64,000 nucleotides of DNA from Pedobacter planticolens (GCF_014172375.1 NZ_WNXD01000002.1:62001-126000), one strand, 5' to 3'. Positions 1 through 9,415 are shown, numbered from the stretch's first letter. Numbers and translations are program-made. Notes: generated from the sequence alone by a model not told the origin.

Positions 1-1
1 T

Positions 2-259
2 GGCAATACTTATTTATCAGCCATTGCTAAATTTAATACTAGAACACCTTCAGGTCATCCAGAGGGATATTTAGAAGCTTTTGCTAACATTTATAAAAAC
101 TTTGCATTAACCTTAACTGCTAAACAAAATGGCGAGCAACCTAGTGCAGAAATGCTTGATTTTCCGAATGCGGAAGATGGCGTTCGTGGTATGGCTTTTA
201 TAGAAAATGTAGTAGCTTCGAGTAAATCAGATCAGAAATGGTACGATTTTAAAATTTAA
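2..259 (+). CDS. Gfo/Idh/MocA family oxidoreductase, C-terminal fragment
   Basis: The last 85 residues of a protein whose start lies left of the window. The end carries DFPNAEDGVRGMAFIENVV, which matches the usual C-terminus of Gfo/Idh/MocA sugar dehydrogenases (a DFPxxEDGxRGMxFIExVV-like pattern). The family are NAD(P)-dependent enzymes that oxidise or epimerise sugars. The stop lies 3 nt before the next ATG, so it is the upstream member of the sugar operon that follows. Family assignment rests only on this tail. Confidence 0.8.
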   Translation, partial: GNTYLSAIAKFNTRTPSGHPEGYLEAFANIYKNFALTLTAKQNGEQPSAEMLDFPNAEDGVRGMAFIENVVASSKSDQKWYDFKI

Positions 260-262
260 AAA

Positions 263-1315
263 ATGACAACAATACAAGGACCAGCCGTATTCTTAGCCCA
301 GTTTATTGGAGATGAAGCCCCATTTAATTCCTTAGATGGAATTTGTAAGTGGACTGCTAATTTAGGTTTTAAAGGCATCCAAATGCCAACTTTAGATAAG
401 CGTTTTATCGACCTAAAATTGGCTGCTGAAAGTAAAACATACGCTGATGAATTAACTGCAAAAGTTGCTTCTTACGGATTAGTGATTACCGAACTTTCTA
501 CTCATTTACAAGGGCAATTAGTTGCTGTAAACCCAGCATACGACCAATTATTTGATGCTTTTGCGGCGGACGAAGTGAAGAATAACCCGAAAGCTAGAAC
601 AGAATGGGCGGTACAACAGCTAAAATATGCGGCAAAAGCTTCTCAAAATTTAGGATTAAATGCACATGCAACTTTTAGTGGTTCTTTATTATGGCATACC
701 TTTCATCCATGGCCACAACGACCAGAAGGATTAGTTGATGATGGATTTACAGAATTAGCTAAACGTTGGACACCGATTTTAAATGAATTTGATAATTGCG
801 GTGTAGATGTTTGCTACGAAATCCATCCAGGAGAAGATTTATTTGATGGAGAAACGTATGAAATGTTCTTGGCAAAAGTGAATAATCATCCAAGAGCTTG
901 TTTATTATATGATCCGTCGCATTTTGTACTACAACAACTAGATTATATTCAATACATCGATTTTTATCATGAGCGAATTAAAGCATTTCATGTGAAAGAT
1001 GCAGAATTTAATCCGACAGGAAAACAAGGCACATTTGGCGGCTATCAAAGTTGGGCAAATCGGGCTGGTCGCTATCGCTCTCCTGGCGATGGACAAGTAG
1101 ATTTTAAACGTATTTTTAGCAAATTAGCACAATACGATTACAAAGGTTGGGCAGTAATGGAATGGGAATGTTGCATTAAAGATTCGGAAACTGGCGCCAG
1201 AGAAGGTGCTGAATTTATAAAAAATCACATTATTCCAGTCACTACCAAAGCATTTGATGACTTTGCTTCAGCAGGTGGCGATGCAAACTTTAACAAGAAA
1301 ATTTTAGGCATATAA
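263..1315 (+). CDS. Sugar phosphate isomerase/epimerase family protein (TIM barrel)
   Basis: A 350-residue protein of the xylose-isomerase-like TIM-barrel family (AP endonuclease 2 fold). Likely metal-binding residues are visible at the ends of barrel strands: E186 (CYEIHPGE), D217 and H220 (LLYDPSHF), H243 (AFHVKD) and E300 (VMEWE). It has no signal peptide, so it should be cytoplasmic. It sits 3 nt after a Gfo/Idh/MocA gene and 7 nt before a cytochrome c gene. Such isomerases typically pair with Gfo/Idh/MocA dehydrogenases in keto-sugar conversion. The substrate is not readable from sequence. Confidence 0.88.
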   Translation: MTTIQGPAVFLAQFIGDEAPFNSLDGICKWTANLGFKGIQMPTLDKRFIDLKLAAESKTYADELTAKVASYGLVITELSTHLQGQLVAVNPAYDQLFDAFAADEVKNNPKARTEWAVQQLKYAAKASQNLGLNAHATFSGSLLWHTFHPWPQRPEGLVDDGFTELAKRWTPILNEFDNCGVDVCYEIHPGEDLFDGETYEMFLAKVNNHPRACLLYDPSHFVLQQLDYIQYIDFYHERIKAFHVKDAEFNPTGKQGTFGGYQSWANRAGRYRSPGDGQVDFKRIFSKLAQYDYKGWAVMEWECCIKDSETGAREGAEFIKNHIIPVTTKAFDDFASAGGDANFNKKILGI

Positions 1316-1322
1316 CAATAAC

Positions 1323-1706
1323 ATGAAAAAAACACTTTTATTTTTAAGCGCAATTACATTTTTATTAGCTGCATGTGGTGGCTCAACTTCTGATTCGGAC
1401 ACAGCTTCTACTACTCCACCTCCTGCACCAGTCGAATCTAAATCGGCTATGGAACCAGGCGAATTATTGATTGTAAAATCAGATTGCGTAGGCTGTCATC
1501 ACAAAGAAAATAAATTAATTGGCCCTGCTTATCAGGAAATTGCGGCAAAATATCCTGCCACAGATGAAAATGTAAATTTATTAGCAGAGAAAATTGTTAA
1601 GGGTGGTAAAGGCGTTTGGGGAAGTGTTCCGATGACACCGCACACTAAAATAACAAATGACGAAGCTAAATCAATGGTGAAATATATTTTAACGCTAAAA
1701 AAATAA
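1323..1706 (+). CDS. Class I cytochrome c lipoprotein
   Basis: A 127-residue lipoprotein. The signal peptide ends in a lipobox (LLAACGG, Cys18), followed by a Ser/Thr/Pro-rich linker. The haem motif is C55-V-G-C58-H59, and M104 in SVPMTPH is the likely sixth ligand, as in the cytochrome c551/c552 group. It should be a membrane-anchored periplasmic electron carrier. Its place inside an oxidoreductase operon suggests that it takes electrons from a periplasmic sugar oxidation; that link is inference. The following Gfo/Idh/MocA gene starts 22 nt downstream. Confidence 0.9.
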   Translation: MKKTLLFLSAITFLLAACGGSTSDSDTASTTPPPAPVESKSAMEPGELLIVKSDCVGCHHKENKLIGPAYQEIAAKYPATDENVNLLAEKIVKGGKGVWGSVPMTPHTKITNDEAKSMVKYILTLKK

Positions 1707-1728
1707 GATTAACCTTAAAAAATTTAAA

Positions 1729-3186
1729 ATGGATAAGGCAAAAAAAGATGTAGAAGCACAAGGTCGACGTAATTTTTTAAAAACTACCGCCGTTGCTTCT
1801 GCTGCATTTATGATTGTACCTCGTCATGTTTTAGGCGGTAAAGGATATTTAGCACCAAGTGATAGACTAATTGTTGCTGGTGTTGGTGTAGGTGGCAAAG
1901 GAGATTCAGATCTTCGTTTAATATCCGAAAGTGGCAAAGCAGATATTGCTTATTTATGTGATGTAGATACTCGTAGAGCGGCAGAAAGTGTGAAACGTTT
2001 TCCTAAAGCTAAATTCTATAAAGATTGGAGAGAAATGTTCGATAAAGAACATAAAAACTTCGATGGAGTTACGGTTTCTACTCCAGATCATAACCATGCG
2101 GTACAAGCAATGGCAGCCATGCAATTAGGCAAACATGTATATGTACAAAAACCTTTAGCTCATGATATTTTCGAGGCTCGTACATTAACCGCTGCTGCTA
2201 AAAAATATAAAGTGGTTACCCAAATGGGAAATCAAGGCGCTTCAAATGATGGTCCACGACAAATGAAAGAATGGTATGACGCTGGCCTAATTGGCGATGT
2301 GCATACTGTTTATGCTTGGACGGATAGACCTGTTTGGCCTCAAGGTATTCCATGGTCGACAAATAAAGCAGAAGTACCAGCAGAATTGGATTGGGATTTA
2401 TGGTTAGGAACAGCTCCATATAAAGATTATGTGAATAAATTAGTGCCTTTTAACTGGCGTGGATGGTGGGATTATGGGACAGGAGCATTAGGCGACATGG
2501 GATGCCATCTATTAGAAACACCTTTTAGCGTACTTAATTTAAAATATGCAAGTGAAGTTGAAGCAAGTGTAGGTTCAGTTTATGTTGATGAATTTAAACG
2601 TGGATATTTCCCTGATAGCTGCCCTCCTTCGAGCCATGTAACCTTAAAATTCCCTAAAACCAATAAAACCATAGGTGATGTAACCGTACATTGGATGGAT
2701 GGTGGAATTCAGCCAACAAGACCGGAAGAATTAATGGCAAATGAAAAATTTGGTGATGGTGGAAATGGAACTTTATTTATCGGTACCAAAGGTAAAATGA
2801 CATCAGAAACGTATGGAAGAAATCCACAACTTTTACCATTAAGTAAAACAAAAGATATTAAAGTGCCTGCGAAATTTGCACGTGTAACTGGCGGAGAAGG
2901 CGGACATTATGCGCAATGGGTTGAGGCCTGTATCGCCGGTCATGGCAAAAAAGAACTGAGCTCTCCTTTTGAAATTGCTGGACCGTTAACTGAATGTTTA
3001 TTAATGGCAAATTTAGCTATTCGCGCAGCTGATATTCAGGGTAAAAATGCAGAAGGTAAAACTATTTATCCTGGCAGGTACAAAAAATTATTGTGGGATA
3101 ATAACGCAATGAAAGTGACAAATTTTGATGAAGTAAATCAATTTGTAAAAAGAGAATACCGCAAAGGATGGACTTTAGGCGTTTAA
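1729..3186 (+). CDS. Gfo/Idh/MocA family oxidoreductase with Tat-like signal
   Basis: A 485-residue oxidoreductase with a twin-arginine leader (R13-R14 in GRRNFLKT, then a hydrophobic Ala-rich stretch), implying export of the folded protein with bound cofactor. The Rossmann motif GVGVGG is at 51-56. The usual EKP motif of the family is QKP at 140-142. The C-terminal half has the substrate-domain pattern of the longer, bacteroidetal Gfo/Idh/MocA branch. It is probably a periplasmic sugar dehydrogenase acting with the neighbouring DUF1080 protein to make or consume 3-keto sugars. Direction and substrate are unknown. Confidence 0.88.
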   Translation: MDKAKKDVEAQGRRNFLKTTAVASAAFMIVPRHVLGGKGYLAPSDRLIVAGVGVGGKGDSDLRLISESGKADIAYLCDVDTRRAAESVKRFPKAKFYKDWREMFDKEHKNFDGVTVSTPDHNHAVQAMAAMQLGKHVYVQKPLAHDIFEARTLTAAAKKYKVVTQMGNQGASNDGPRQMKEWYDAGLIGDVHTVYAWTDRPVWPQGIPWSTNKAEVPAELDWDLWLGTAPYKDYVNKLVPFNWRGWWDYGTGALGDMGCHLLETPFSVLNLKYASEVEASVGSVYVDEFKRGYFPDSCPPSSHVTLKFPKTNKTIGDVTVHWMDGGIQPTRPEELMANEKFGDGGNGTLFIGTKGKMTSETYGRNPQLLPLSKTKDIKVPAKFARVTGGEGGHYAQWVEACIAGHGKKELSSPFEIAGPLTECLLMANLAIRAADIQGKNAEGKTIYPGRYKKLLWDNNAMKVTNFDEVNQFVKREYRKGWTLGV

Positions 3187-3204
3187 TAAGTAAAATTTAA
3201 AAAA

Positions 3205-3900
3205 ATGAAACAATATATATTTTCGGCATTAATATTAACGGTTATGGGTTGCAGCTCTACTACTCAAACCACCAAAACAAAAAAAAGTTTTATTCCAATT
3301 TTTGATGGAAAAACTACAACAGGATGGCATACTTACGGAAAAACAACAGTTGGTAGTGCTTGGCAAGTTCAAGATGGCGCCATACATTTAGATCCAAAAA
3401 CAAAAGGCAAAGACGGAGGTGGCGATTTAGTAACCGATAAAGAATACACCAATTTCCATTTAAAATTAGAGTGGAAAGTTGCTCCGAAATCAAATAGCGG
3501 CGTTATATTTTATATTCACGAAGATCCAAAATACAATCAAACGTATAGCACTGGCCTAGAAATGCAAGTTTTGGATAATGATGGGCATCCCGATGGAAAA
3601 ATAACTAAGCACAGAGCTGGAAACTTATATGACCTGGTTAAAAGTGATGTAGAACCTGTAAAACCAGTAGGCGAATGGAATAAAGCAGAGATTATTAGTG
3701 ATAAAGGAAATTTAACTTTCATTTTAAATGGCGTAAAAGTAGTAAATACCACTATGTGGGATGACAATTGGAAAGCTTTAATTGCAGGCAGTAAATTTAA
3801 AACTTGGGAAGGTTTTGGAACTTATAAAACTGGGAAAATCTCATTGCAAGACCACGGAGATGAAGTGTGGTATAAAAATATTTCTATTAAAGAATTGTAA
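3205..3900 (+). CDS. DUF1080 (3-keto-disaccharide hydrolase family) lipoprotein
   Basis: A 231-residue protein with a lipobox (VMGCSS, Cys16) and one DUF1080 jelly-roll domain: FDGKTTTGW near the start, GDLVTDKEYTNFHLKLEW in the middle and GLEMQVLDNDGHPDG after it. DUF1080 proteins resemble concanavalin-like lectins, and some have been shown to cleave 3-keto-glycosides made by Gfo/Idh/MocA dehydrogenases. The gene follows such a dehydrogenase by 18 nt, so the same oxidise-then-cleave chemistry is likely here at the cell surface or in the periplasm. Confidence 0.88.
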   Translation: MKQYIFSALILTVMGCSSTTQTTKTKKSFIPIFDGKTTTGWHTYGKTTVGSAWQVQDGAIHLDPKTKGKDGGGDLVTDKEYTNFHLKLEWKVAPKSNSGVIFYIHEDPKYNQTYSTGLEMQVLDNDGHPDGKITKHRAGNLYDLVKSDVEPVKPVGEWNKAEIISDKGNLTFILNGVKVVNTTMWDDNWKALIAGSKFKTWEGFGTYKTGKISLQDHGDEVWYKNISIKEL

Positions 3901-3907
3901 AACAGTT

Positions 3908-3938
3908 GATAGTTAATGGGTCATAGCCATTAACTATC
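3908..3938 (+). other. Intra-operon RNA hairpin
   Basis: GATAGTTAATGG (3908-3919) pairs perfectly with CCATTAACTATC (3927-3938) around a 7-nt loop, between the DUF1080 and transporter genes. No T-run follows, so it is more likely a processing or stability element than a terminator. It may tune the amount of the transporter transcript relative to the genes upstream. Confidence 0.55.
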
Positions 3939-3966
3939 ACTAATAAATAAACTAACCAAACATAAA

Positions 3967-5196
3967 ATGAACTCAACAACTCGCATTAAATTATCTTTCA
4001 TGATGTTCCTAGAATTTTTTATCTGGGGCACATGGTTTGTAACACTAGGTACATTTTTGGCAACGAATTTAGGAGCGTCTGGTCCAGAAACTGGATCAGT
4101 TTTTTCAACTCAATCATGGGGCGCAATCATTGCTCCATTTATTATTGGATTAATTGCAGATCGATATTTTAATGCTGAAAAAATCTTAGGTGTTTTGCAT
4201 ATTGTTGGAGCCATTTTAATGTATCAAATGTATAATGCAACTGATATAAGCGTGTTTTATCCTTATGCACTTGGCTATATGATTGTATATATGCCAACGT
4301 TGGCCTTAGTAAATTCTGTTTCATTTAATCAAATGGAAGATCCTGAAAAAGAGTTTTCTACCATCAGAATTTGGGGAACTTTAGGTTGGATTGCCGCTGG
4401 TTTATTAATTAGCTATTTTTTCCATTGGGATTCTCAAGAAAGCACCACGGCGGGATTATTAAAAAATACTTTCCTTATGGCTGGCATTGCATCTTTAGTA
4501 TTAGGCTTATTTAGTTTTATCCTCCCAAAAACTCCACCTAAAGTTTCAAAAGACGAGAAAGTAACCGTATCTGATATTTTAGGATTAGATGCTTTAAAAC
4601 TATTAAAAGATAGAAACTTCTTGATTTTCTTTGTTTCCTCTATTTTAATCTGCATTCCTTTAGCTTTTTACTATCAAAATGCCAATCTATTCTTATCTAA
4701 AATAGGTGTCGATAATCCTACTGGGAAAATGACGATAGGACAAGCTTCGGAAGTAATTTTTCTATTGTTTATTCCTATTTTCTTTAAAAAATTCGGCTTC
4801 AAGAAAACTATCCTTGTTGGTATGCTTGCTTGGGCAGTTAGATATATTTTATTCGCCTATGGCAATGCAGGTGAATTGAGCTTTATGTTGTTAATTGGTA
4901 TAGCATTGCATGGAATTTGTTATGATTTCTTCTTTGTTTCTGGTCAAATTTACACCAACTCTAAAGCAGGTGAAAAGTTTAAAAGCTCTGCACAAGGTCT
5001 AATTACGTTAGCTACTTACGGTATTGGCATGCTTATTGGTTTTATGGTTGCAGGACAAATTACCGAAATGTATAAAGTAGGTGGTGAAGAAAATTGGAAA
5101 ATGATTTGGATTATCCCAGCAGGAATTGCATTTGTTGTATTTATACTATTTGCCTTACTTTTTAACGATAAAACTAAATCAGAAACTGAAATATAA
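3967..5196 (+). CDS. MFS transporter, nucleoside:H+ symporter (NupG-like) family
   Basis: A 409-residue protein with about 12 hydrophobic segments, starting TRIKLSFMMFLEFFIWGTW, the N-terminal signature of the Nuc_H_symport/NupG branch of the major facilitator superfamily. Family members carry nucleosides, but in Bacteroidota many lie in sugar oxidoreductase operons and probably carry sugars or sugar derivatives. Its position between the DUF1080 gene and a TIM-barrel isomerase suggests that it imports the keto sugar or cleavage product. The true substrate is unknown. Confidence 0.85.
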   Translation: MNSTTRIKLSFMMFLEFFIWGTWFVTLGTFLATNLGASGPETGSVFSTQSWGAIIAPFIIGLIADRYFNAEKILGVLHIVGAILMYQMYNATDISVFYPYALGYMIVYMPTLALVNSVSFNQMEDPEKEFSTIRIWGTLGWIAAGLLISYFFHWDSQESTTAGLLKNTFLMAGIASLVLGLFSFILPKTPPKVSKDEKVTVSDILGLDALKLLKDRNFLIFFVSSILICIPLAFYYQNANLFLSKIGVDNPTGKMTIGQASEVIFLLFIPIFFKKFGFKKTILVGMLAWAVRYILFAYGNAGELSFMLLIGIALHGICYDFFFVSGQIYTNSKAGEKFKSSAQGLITLATYGIGMLIGFMVAGQITEMYKVGGEENWKMIWIIPAGIAFVVFILFALLFNDKTKSETEI

Positions 5197-5213
5197 TTTT
5201 AAGATTTAAACCA

Positions 5214-6095
5214 ATGATCATGAATTCGAGAAGAGACTTTATTAAACAAACTGGTTTATTGGCTGCTGCTGTTGCCATTACTCCATCTTTTGTATCCGCT
5301 GCTGTTAAAAAACATCCTGTTGGTTTACAACTATATAGCTTAAGAAATATTATCGGAAAAGATATTAAAGGAATAATTGAAAAAGTTGCCACGATAGGTT
5401 ATAAAGAAGTAGAAACGTATGGCTATTCTGCTAAAGATGGTTTTTGGGGTTTAGATGCAAAAGCTTTTGCTAGTTTATTAAAACAAAACGGATTAAAAGC
5501 GCCTAGTGGTCATTATGCCATGGATAATTTTATTGCTGGCAAAAATAACGATGAGCTAAAATCTTACATCGAAGCTGCAAATATTACTGGAGCTGAATAT
5601 GTTACTGTTCCTTATTTAGGAGATTCCCTTAGAAAAACAGCTGATGATTATAAGAAAGTTGCAGCAAAACTTAACGAAGCTGCACTTTTATGCAAAGCAT
5701 CTGGCTTGAGATTAGCTTATCATAACCATAACTTTGAATTTACAAAGTTTGGCGATACAACTGGTTATGAAATTTTGTTATCAGAAACTGATAAAAACCT
5801 AGTCGATTTTGAAATGGATTTATATTGGGTTGTAAGATCTGATGTAGATCCATTATCACTTTTTAAAACTCACCAACATCGTTTTACCATGTGGCACATT
5901 AAAGACATGGACAAAACCAAACATGAAGTAAATACAGAAGTTGGACAGGGTGCTGTAGACTTTAAATCGATATTTACTGGTGCAAAAATGGCGGGTGTAA
6001 AACACTATTTTGTTGAACACGAATTTAACTACAAACCTGACGAATTAGGTTCAATAAAAACAAGCTTCAATTACGTTAACACTCAGTTATTGTAA
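5214..6095 (+). CDS. Exported sugar phosphate isomerase/epimerase family protein
   Basis: A 293-residue TIM-barrel protein with a twin-arginine leader (NSRRDFIKQTG, then an Ala-rich hydrophobic stretch ending near FVSAAV). Likely metal and active-site positions are seen in LAYHNHNFEF, VDFEMDLYW, MWHIKDMD and YFVEHEF. It differs from the operon's first isomerase by being exported. It is the last gene of the operon, ending just before a strong bidirectional terminator. A second in-frame ATG at 5220 (MNSRRDF) could be the real start and places the twin arginines closer to the N-terminus. Confidence 0.86.
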   Translation: MIMNSRRDFIKQTGLLAAAVAITPSFVSAAVKKHPVGLQLYSLRNIIGKDIKGIIEKVATIGYKEVETYGYSAKDGFWGLDAKAFASLLKQNGLKAPSGHYAMDNFIAGKNNDELKSYIEAANITGAEYVTVPYLGDSLRKTADDYKKVAAKLNEAALLCKASGLRLAYHNHNFEFTKFGDTTGYEILLSETDKNLVDFEMDLYWVVRSDVDPLSLFKTHQHRFTMWHIKDMDKTKHEVNTEVGQGAVDFKSIFTGAKMAGVKHYFVEHEFNYKPDELGSIKTSFNYVNTQLL

Positions 6096-6103
6096 AAATA
6101 CTT

Positions 6104-6134
6104 AAAGCGAGATAATTCAATATTATCTCGCTTT
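6104..6134. terminator. Bidirectional intrinsic terminator
   Basis: A perfect 13-bp stem, AAAGCGAGATAAT (6104-6116) with ATTATCTCGCTTT (6122-6134), and a 5-nt loop. A/T-rich flanks lie on both sides. It separates the convergent sugar operon and the YtxH-like gene and can serve both. Confidence 0.85.
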
Positions 6135-6138
6135 AATT

Positions 6139-6477
6139 TTAAGATTGTTTTTCTTTACGACTTACTTCCGCTATCAATTCTTTATTAATTGACTTCCGCT
6201 TTTTCGGAACAGAACGAGTTTTTGGTTTAAGAATTATATCCTCTGCTTTAGTGTTCACTATCTTATCTTTTAAAGAAGCATAGGTGTTTTTTAAACCATC
6301 GCCAGCATTTTTTGCAGTATTGCCGATGAATTTACGTGTTTCTGTTCCTTTTTTTGGCGCAAACAAAACACTAATTACTGCACCCGCAGCTAAGCCTGCT
6401 ACTATTGCCACAGCAACTTGAGCATTATTATTAGATTTTTGAGCGAGAATTTTCTCGATTAGCTTTCCATATTTCAT
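6139..6477 (-). CDS. YtxH domain-containing protein
   Basis: A 112-residue protein. One N-terminal hydrophobic segment (VAVAIVAGLAAGAVISVLFAP) is followed by a KKGTETRKFIGNTAKNAGD region, the YtxH signature, and then a basic tail rich in Lys and Arg. Such proteins are small inner-membrane proteins often linked to stress; their function is not well defined. The ATG at 6477 is preferred to a GTG two codons upstream. The basic C-terminus (KTRSVPKKRKS) may contact nucleic acid or phospholipid; that is speculation. Confidence 0.8.
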   Translation of the reverse strand: MKYGKLIEKILAQKSNNNAQVAVAIVAGLAAGAVISVLFAPKKGTETRKFIGNTAKNAGDGLKNTYASLKDKIVNTKAEDIILKPKTRSVPKKRKSINKELIAEVSRKEKQS

Positions 6478-6547
6478 AACCACGTCTTTTCAAAAACAAC
6501 AAATACTTTTTCATATTGTTTAAAAAAATAGTGATTATCTTAAGGTT

Positions 6548-8350
6548 CTAATTCAGCTTTGCTGCCAAAACACAAGTTTGTTTAAAATGCTCAGTTTTAC
6601 CATTTAAAGCAAAAGTATCAAACTTAACTACGTAAATACCCACTTTACTTTGCTGACCGTTATCATTCATTCCATCCCAACTAAAACTTCCTGCAGTTGC
6701 AATAGTTGTATTTTGCTTTAGCTTACGAATTAATACGCCTTTATCAGTATAAATATTAATGCTTGCTAAATTTCCATTGTTTACAAACTTATAATCGATT
6801 TGCAATAAATCTTCAAAACCATCTCCATCTGGAGAAAAAGTTTTACTAGCTAAACTAACATTGCTTTTTACAAGCGTTGGATCTTCTTCTTGTGAGTTTC
6901 GATAAGTTGGTGTAGCAAAACCAATTGTAGCTGCCGCTGATTTAAAATTACCGAGTTCATTTGTCGGTTTTGTAAATGAAACTCTTTCCAAAGCAACTCC
7001 ATCTGCATTTTGCAAAAGAGCTATATGCATTTTCTCAATGTAATCAAATTGATCTAACACCCCTTGTGATCCTAATAAAATTACAGCACCTTTATCGTTG
7101 TTATAAGCTGGCAAACTGCTCATTTGTATAAACTGATTAGGGAATTCTGCATTGTATTGCTCCTTAATTACATCCGACTTAGTTGTTAAAACCCAATACG
7201 TTTTAGCCGGCATATATAAAGCTGTAGTGCTAACATTTTTAATACTAGCTGGATTTCCACTAACATCTACATTTGCCAATTGCAATGCTGCCAAGTCCAA
7301 AACCTGATTTGTGTTATTGTAAATCTCTATAAAATCAACTCCGCCAGCTTTCGGATTAACCAAAATCTCACTAATTAATACATCTTCTTTTTTAAGGATG
7401 TAAGGCTTCAAGTAAAAGAATGAAGCGGTGTTATTAGCACCAATTAAATTTCCTTTTAAATCTTTTAAATCATTAACTGTCAATTTGTAATCGCCCGATG
7501 GCAGAGCCGAAGCATACGTTAATTTGTAAACAGTTGGCAAGCTTGTAGTTGTTATAGAAGTTGGATTACCCAAATTAGCTATCGTATAATTATTCGCCAT
7601 CAAGGCAGAAGTAGATTCCAATCGCTCAGAAAAAACAGCTTCAATAGTCAGTTCATCTAACACTTTTGCACTTACCAAAGTAGGAGGTGTAACATCTGGT
7701 ATTAGTTCTGTAATGCTAAAATCATCAAAAGTAAAACCGGTAGATCGTGTGGCTGTATATTTGCAAAACACACCAAACCAATCTGAATTGGTAAAGGTTA
7801 AATCAGTTATACTTCCTTCCAAAGCATAATTAGTTCCGCCAGTAATATCCGTGTACAATTCCCACTTTCCAACATCATTCCTAGTTACACGAACTCGTGC
7901 CAAAAGACTGTTTACATCAACTCTAGTTTTTGCAGGTCCATCAATAATTTTGCTTACGGTTGTACCTGTTTGCTTGTACAAATCGTAACTATCTGTACTG
8001 CCACTCTCTCCAATTTGAACAAAATATCCATTTAATGAACCACTTAAATCCTGATTATCAGAAATTAAATAAATTCTTGCCAAATTACTTGCGGAGGGAT
8101 CAAAACTCATTTGCACAGAGAATTCCCACTTAGCATTTGTCGCAAAAGTATTTGCAGTTGACAATGTAACTGTTTGAGCAGTAGCACTTAGCGAAGACTT
8201 CAATTGCTTTGTAGCATTGACATTAAACAGTGATGTACTTCCGACCCAATTTGGGTTTGTAGTGAAATTTCCATCACTAAAGTCATCAGACACTTGACCG
8301 AATGTAAGTTTAACACTCAGTAGCATTAAAAAAAGTAAACTTTTTCTCAT
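6548..8350 (-). CDS. Lamin-tail-domain surface protein with C-terminal FlgD-like domain
   Basis: A 600-residue secreted protein with a signal peptide ending LTFGQ. The N-terminal 200 residues form a beta-rich lectin-like region (DDFSDGNFTTNPNW). A Big/SbsA-like domain follows (PPTLVSAKVLDELTIEAVFSE), then a lamin-tail domain (ISEILVNPKAGGVDFIEIYNN, about 325-440). The end has TFSPDGDGFEDLLQIDY and FSWDGMNDNGQ, a FlgD-Ig-like or gliding-motility-type C-terminal domain common in Bacteroidota surface proteins. It is probably cell-surface or outer-membrane associated. It is divergently transcribed from asd. Confidence 0.85.
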   Translation of the reverse strand: MRKSLLFLMLLSVKLTFGQVSDDFSDGNFTTNPNWVGSTSLFNVNATKQLKSSLSATAQTVTLSTANTFATNAKWEFSVQMSFDPSASNLARIYLISDNQDLSGSLNGYFVQIGESGSTDSYDLYKQTGTTVSKIIDGPAKTRVDVNSLLARVRVTRNDVGKWELYTDITGGTNYALEGSITDLTFTNSDWFGVFCKYTATRSTGFTFDDFSITELIPDVTPPTLVSAKVLDELTIEAVFSERLESTSALMANNYTIANLGNPTSITTTSLPTVYKLTYASALPSGDYKLTVNDLKDLKGNLIGANNTASFFYLKPYILKKEDVLISEILVNPKAGGVDFIEIYNNTNQVLDLAALQLANVDVSGNPASIKNVSTTALYMPAKTYWVLTTKSDVIKEQYNAEFPNQFIQMSSLPAYNNDKGAVILLGSQGVLDQFDYIEKMHIALLQNADGVALERVSFTKPTNELGNFKSAAATIGFATPTYRNSQEEDPTLVKSNVSLASKTFSPDGDGFEDLLQIDYKFVNNGNLASINIYTDKGVLIRKLKQNTTIATAGSFSWDGMNDNGQQSKVGIYVVKFDTFALNGKTEHFKQTCVLAAKLN

Positions 8351-8400
8351 ATTTGGTAGATATTAAGAATTTACTAAATATAACAAAAAACAGAGAAAAA

Positions 8401-9393
8401 ATGAAAGTTGCAGTAGTAGGCGCCACCGGATTGGTTGGTACCGTGATGTTAAAAGTATTGGAAGAAAGAAATTTCCCATTGACAGAATTAATTCCAGTTG
8501 CGTCTGAAAAGAGCGTTGGTAAGTTAATTACGTTTAAGGGTAAACAGTTTCCAATCGTTAGCATGGATACTGCGATTGGAATGCGCCCTGATATTGCCTT
8601 GTTTTCTGCTGGTGGAAGCACTTCTTTAGAACATGCTCCTCGTTTTAAAGAGGCTGGCACAACAGTTATTGATAATTCTTCGGCATGGAGAATGGACCCA
8701 GCTATTAAATTAGTTGTTCCAGAAGTAAATGCAAATACATTATCTATCGATGATAAAATTATTGCTAATCCAAATTGTTCAACCATTCAGATGGTGGTAG
8801 CTTTAAAACCATTACACGATAAATATAAAATCAAACGTGTGGTAGTTTCTACCTATCAATCGGTTACGGGTACTGGCGTTAAGGCAGTTGACCAAATGAT
8901 GAACGAACGTAAAGGTGTTTATGATGGCGAAATGGCTTATCCATACCAAATAGATTTAAATGTTATTCCTCAAATTGATGTATTTACTGAAAATGGTTAT
9001 ACAAAAGAGGAAATGAAAATGATTAACGAAACCCGTAAAATTATGGGTGATGAGAATATCCGTTTAACTGCTACAACAGTTCGTATTCCGGTAATGGGTG
9101 GTCACTCAGAATCAGTAAACATCGAGTTTGAAAATGAATTTGATTTAGCTGAAGTTACTTCATTATTAGAAAAAACAGAAGGTATTATTGTGGTAGATGA
9201 TGTTGCTAATTTAAAATATCCAATGCCAAAAGATGCGCATGAAAAAGATGAGGTTTTTGTTGGTCGTATTCGTAGAGATGAATCCATGCCAAACACTTTA
9301 AACATGTGGATTGTTGCCGATAACTTGCGTAAAGGTGCAGCTACAAATGCAGTTCAAATTGCCGAGTATTTGGTAAGAAAAGAATTGGTATAA
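8401..9393 (+). CDS. asd: Aspartate-semialdehyde dehydrogenase
   Basis: A 330-residue enzyme that reduces aspartyl phosphate to aspartate semialdehyde for lysine/diaminopimelate, threonine and methionine synthesis. The Rossmann motif GATGLVG lies at 7-13. The catalytic cysteine is in NPNCSTIQ, and GGHSESVNIEF carries the catalytic His region. The ATG at 8401 is chosen because the protein then starts MKVAVVGATG, exactly where the family starts. An in-frame ATG 48 nt upstream would add residues without family support and crowd the divergent promoter. Confidence 0.95.
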   Translation: MKVAVVGATGLVGTVMLKVLEERNFPLTELIPVASEKSVGKLITFKGKQFPIVSMDTAIGMRPDIALFSAGGSTSLEHAPRFKEAGTTVIDNSSAWRMDPAIKLVVPEVNANTLSIDDKIIANPNCSTIQMVVALKPLHDKYKIKRVVVSTYQSVTGTGVKAVDQMMNERKGVYDGEMAYPYQIDLNVIPQIDVFTENGYTKEEMKMINETRKIMGDENIRLTATTVRIPVMGGHSESVNIEFENEFDLAEVTSLLEKTEGIIVVDDVANLKYPMPKDAHEKDEVFVGRIRRDESMPNTLNMWIVADNLRKGAATNAVQIAEYLVRKELV

Positions 9394-9415
9394 TATACAC
9401 CTTAATTAAAAAATT

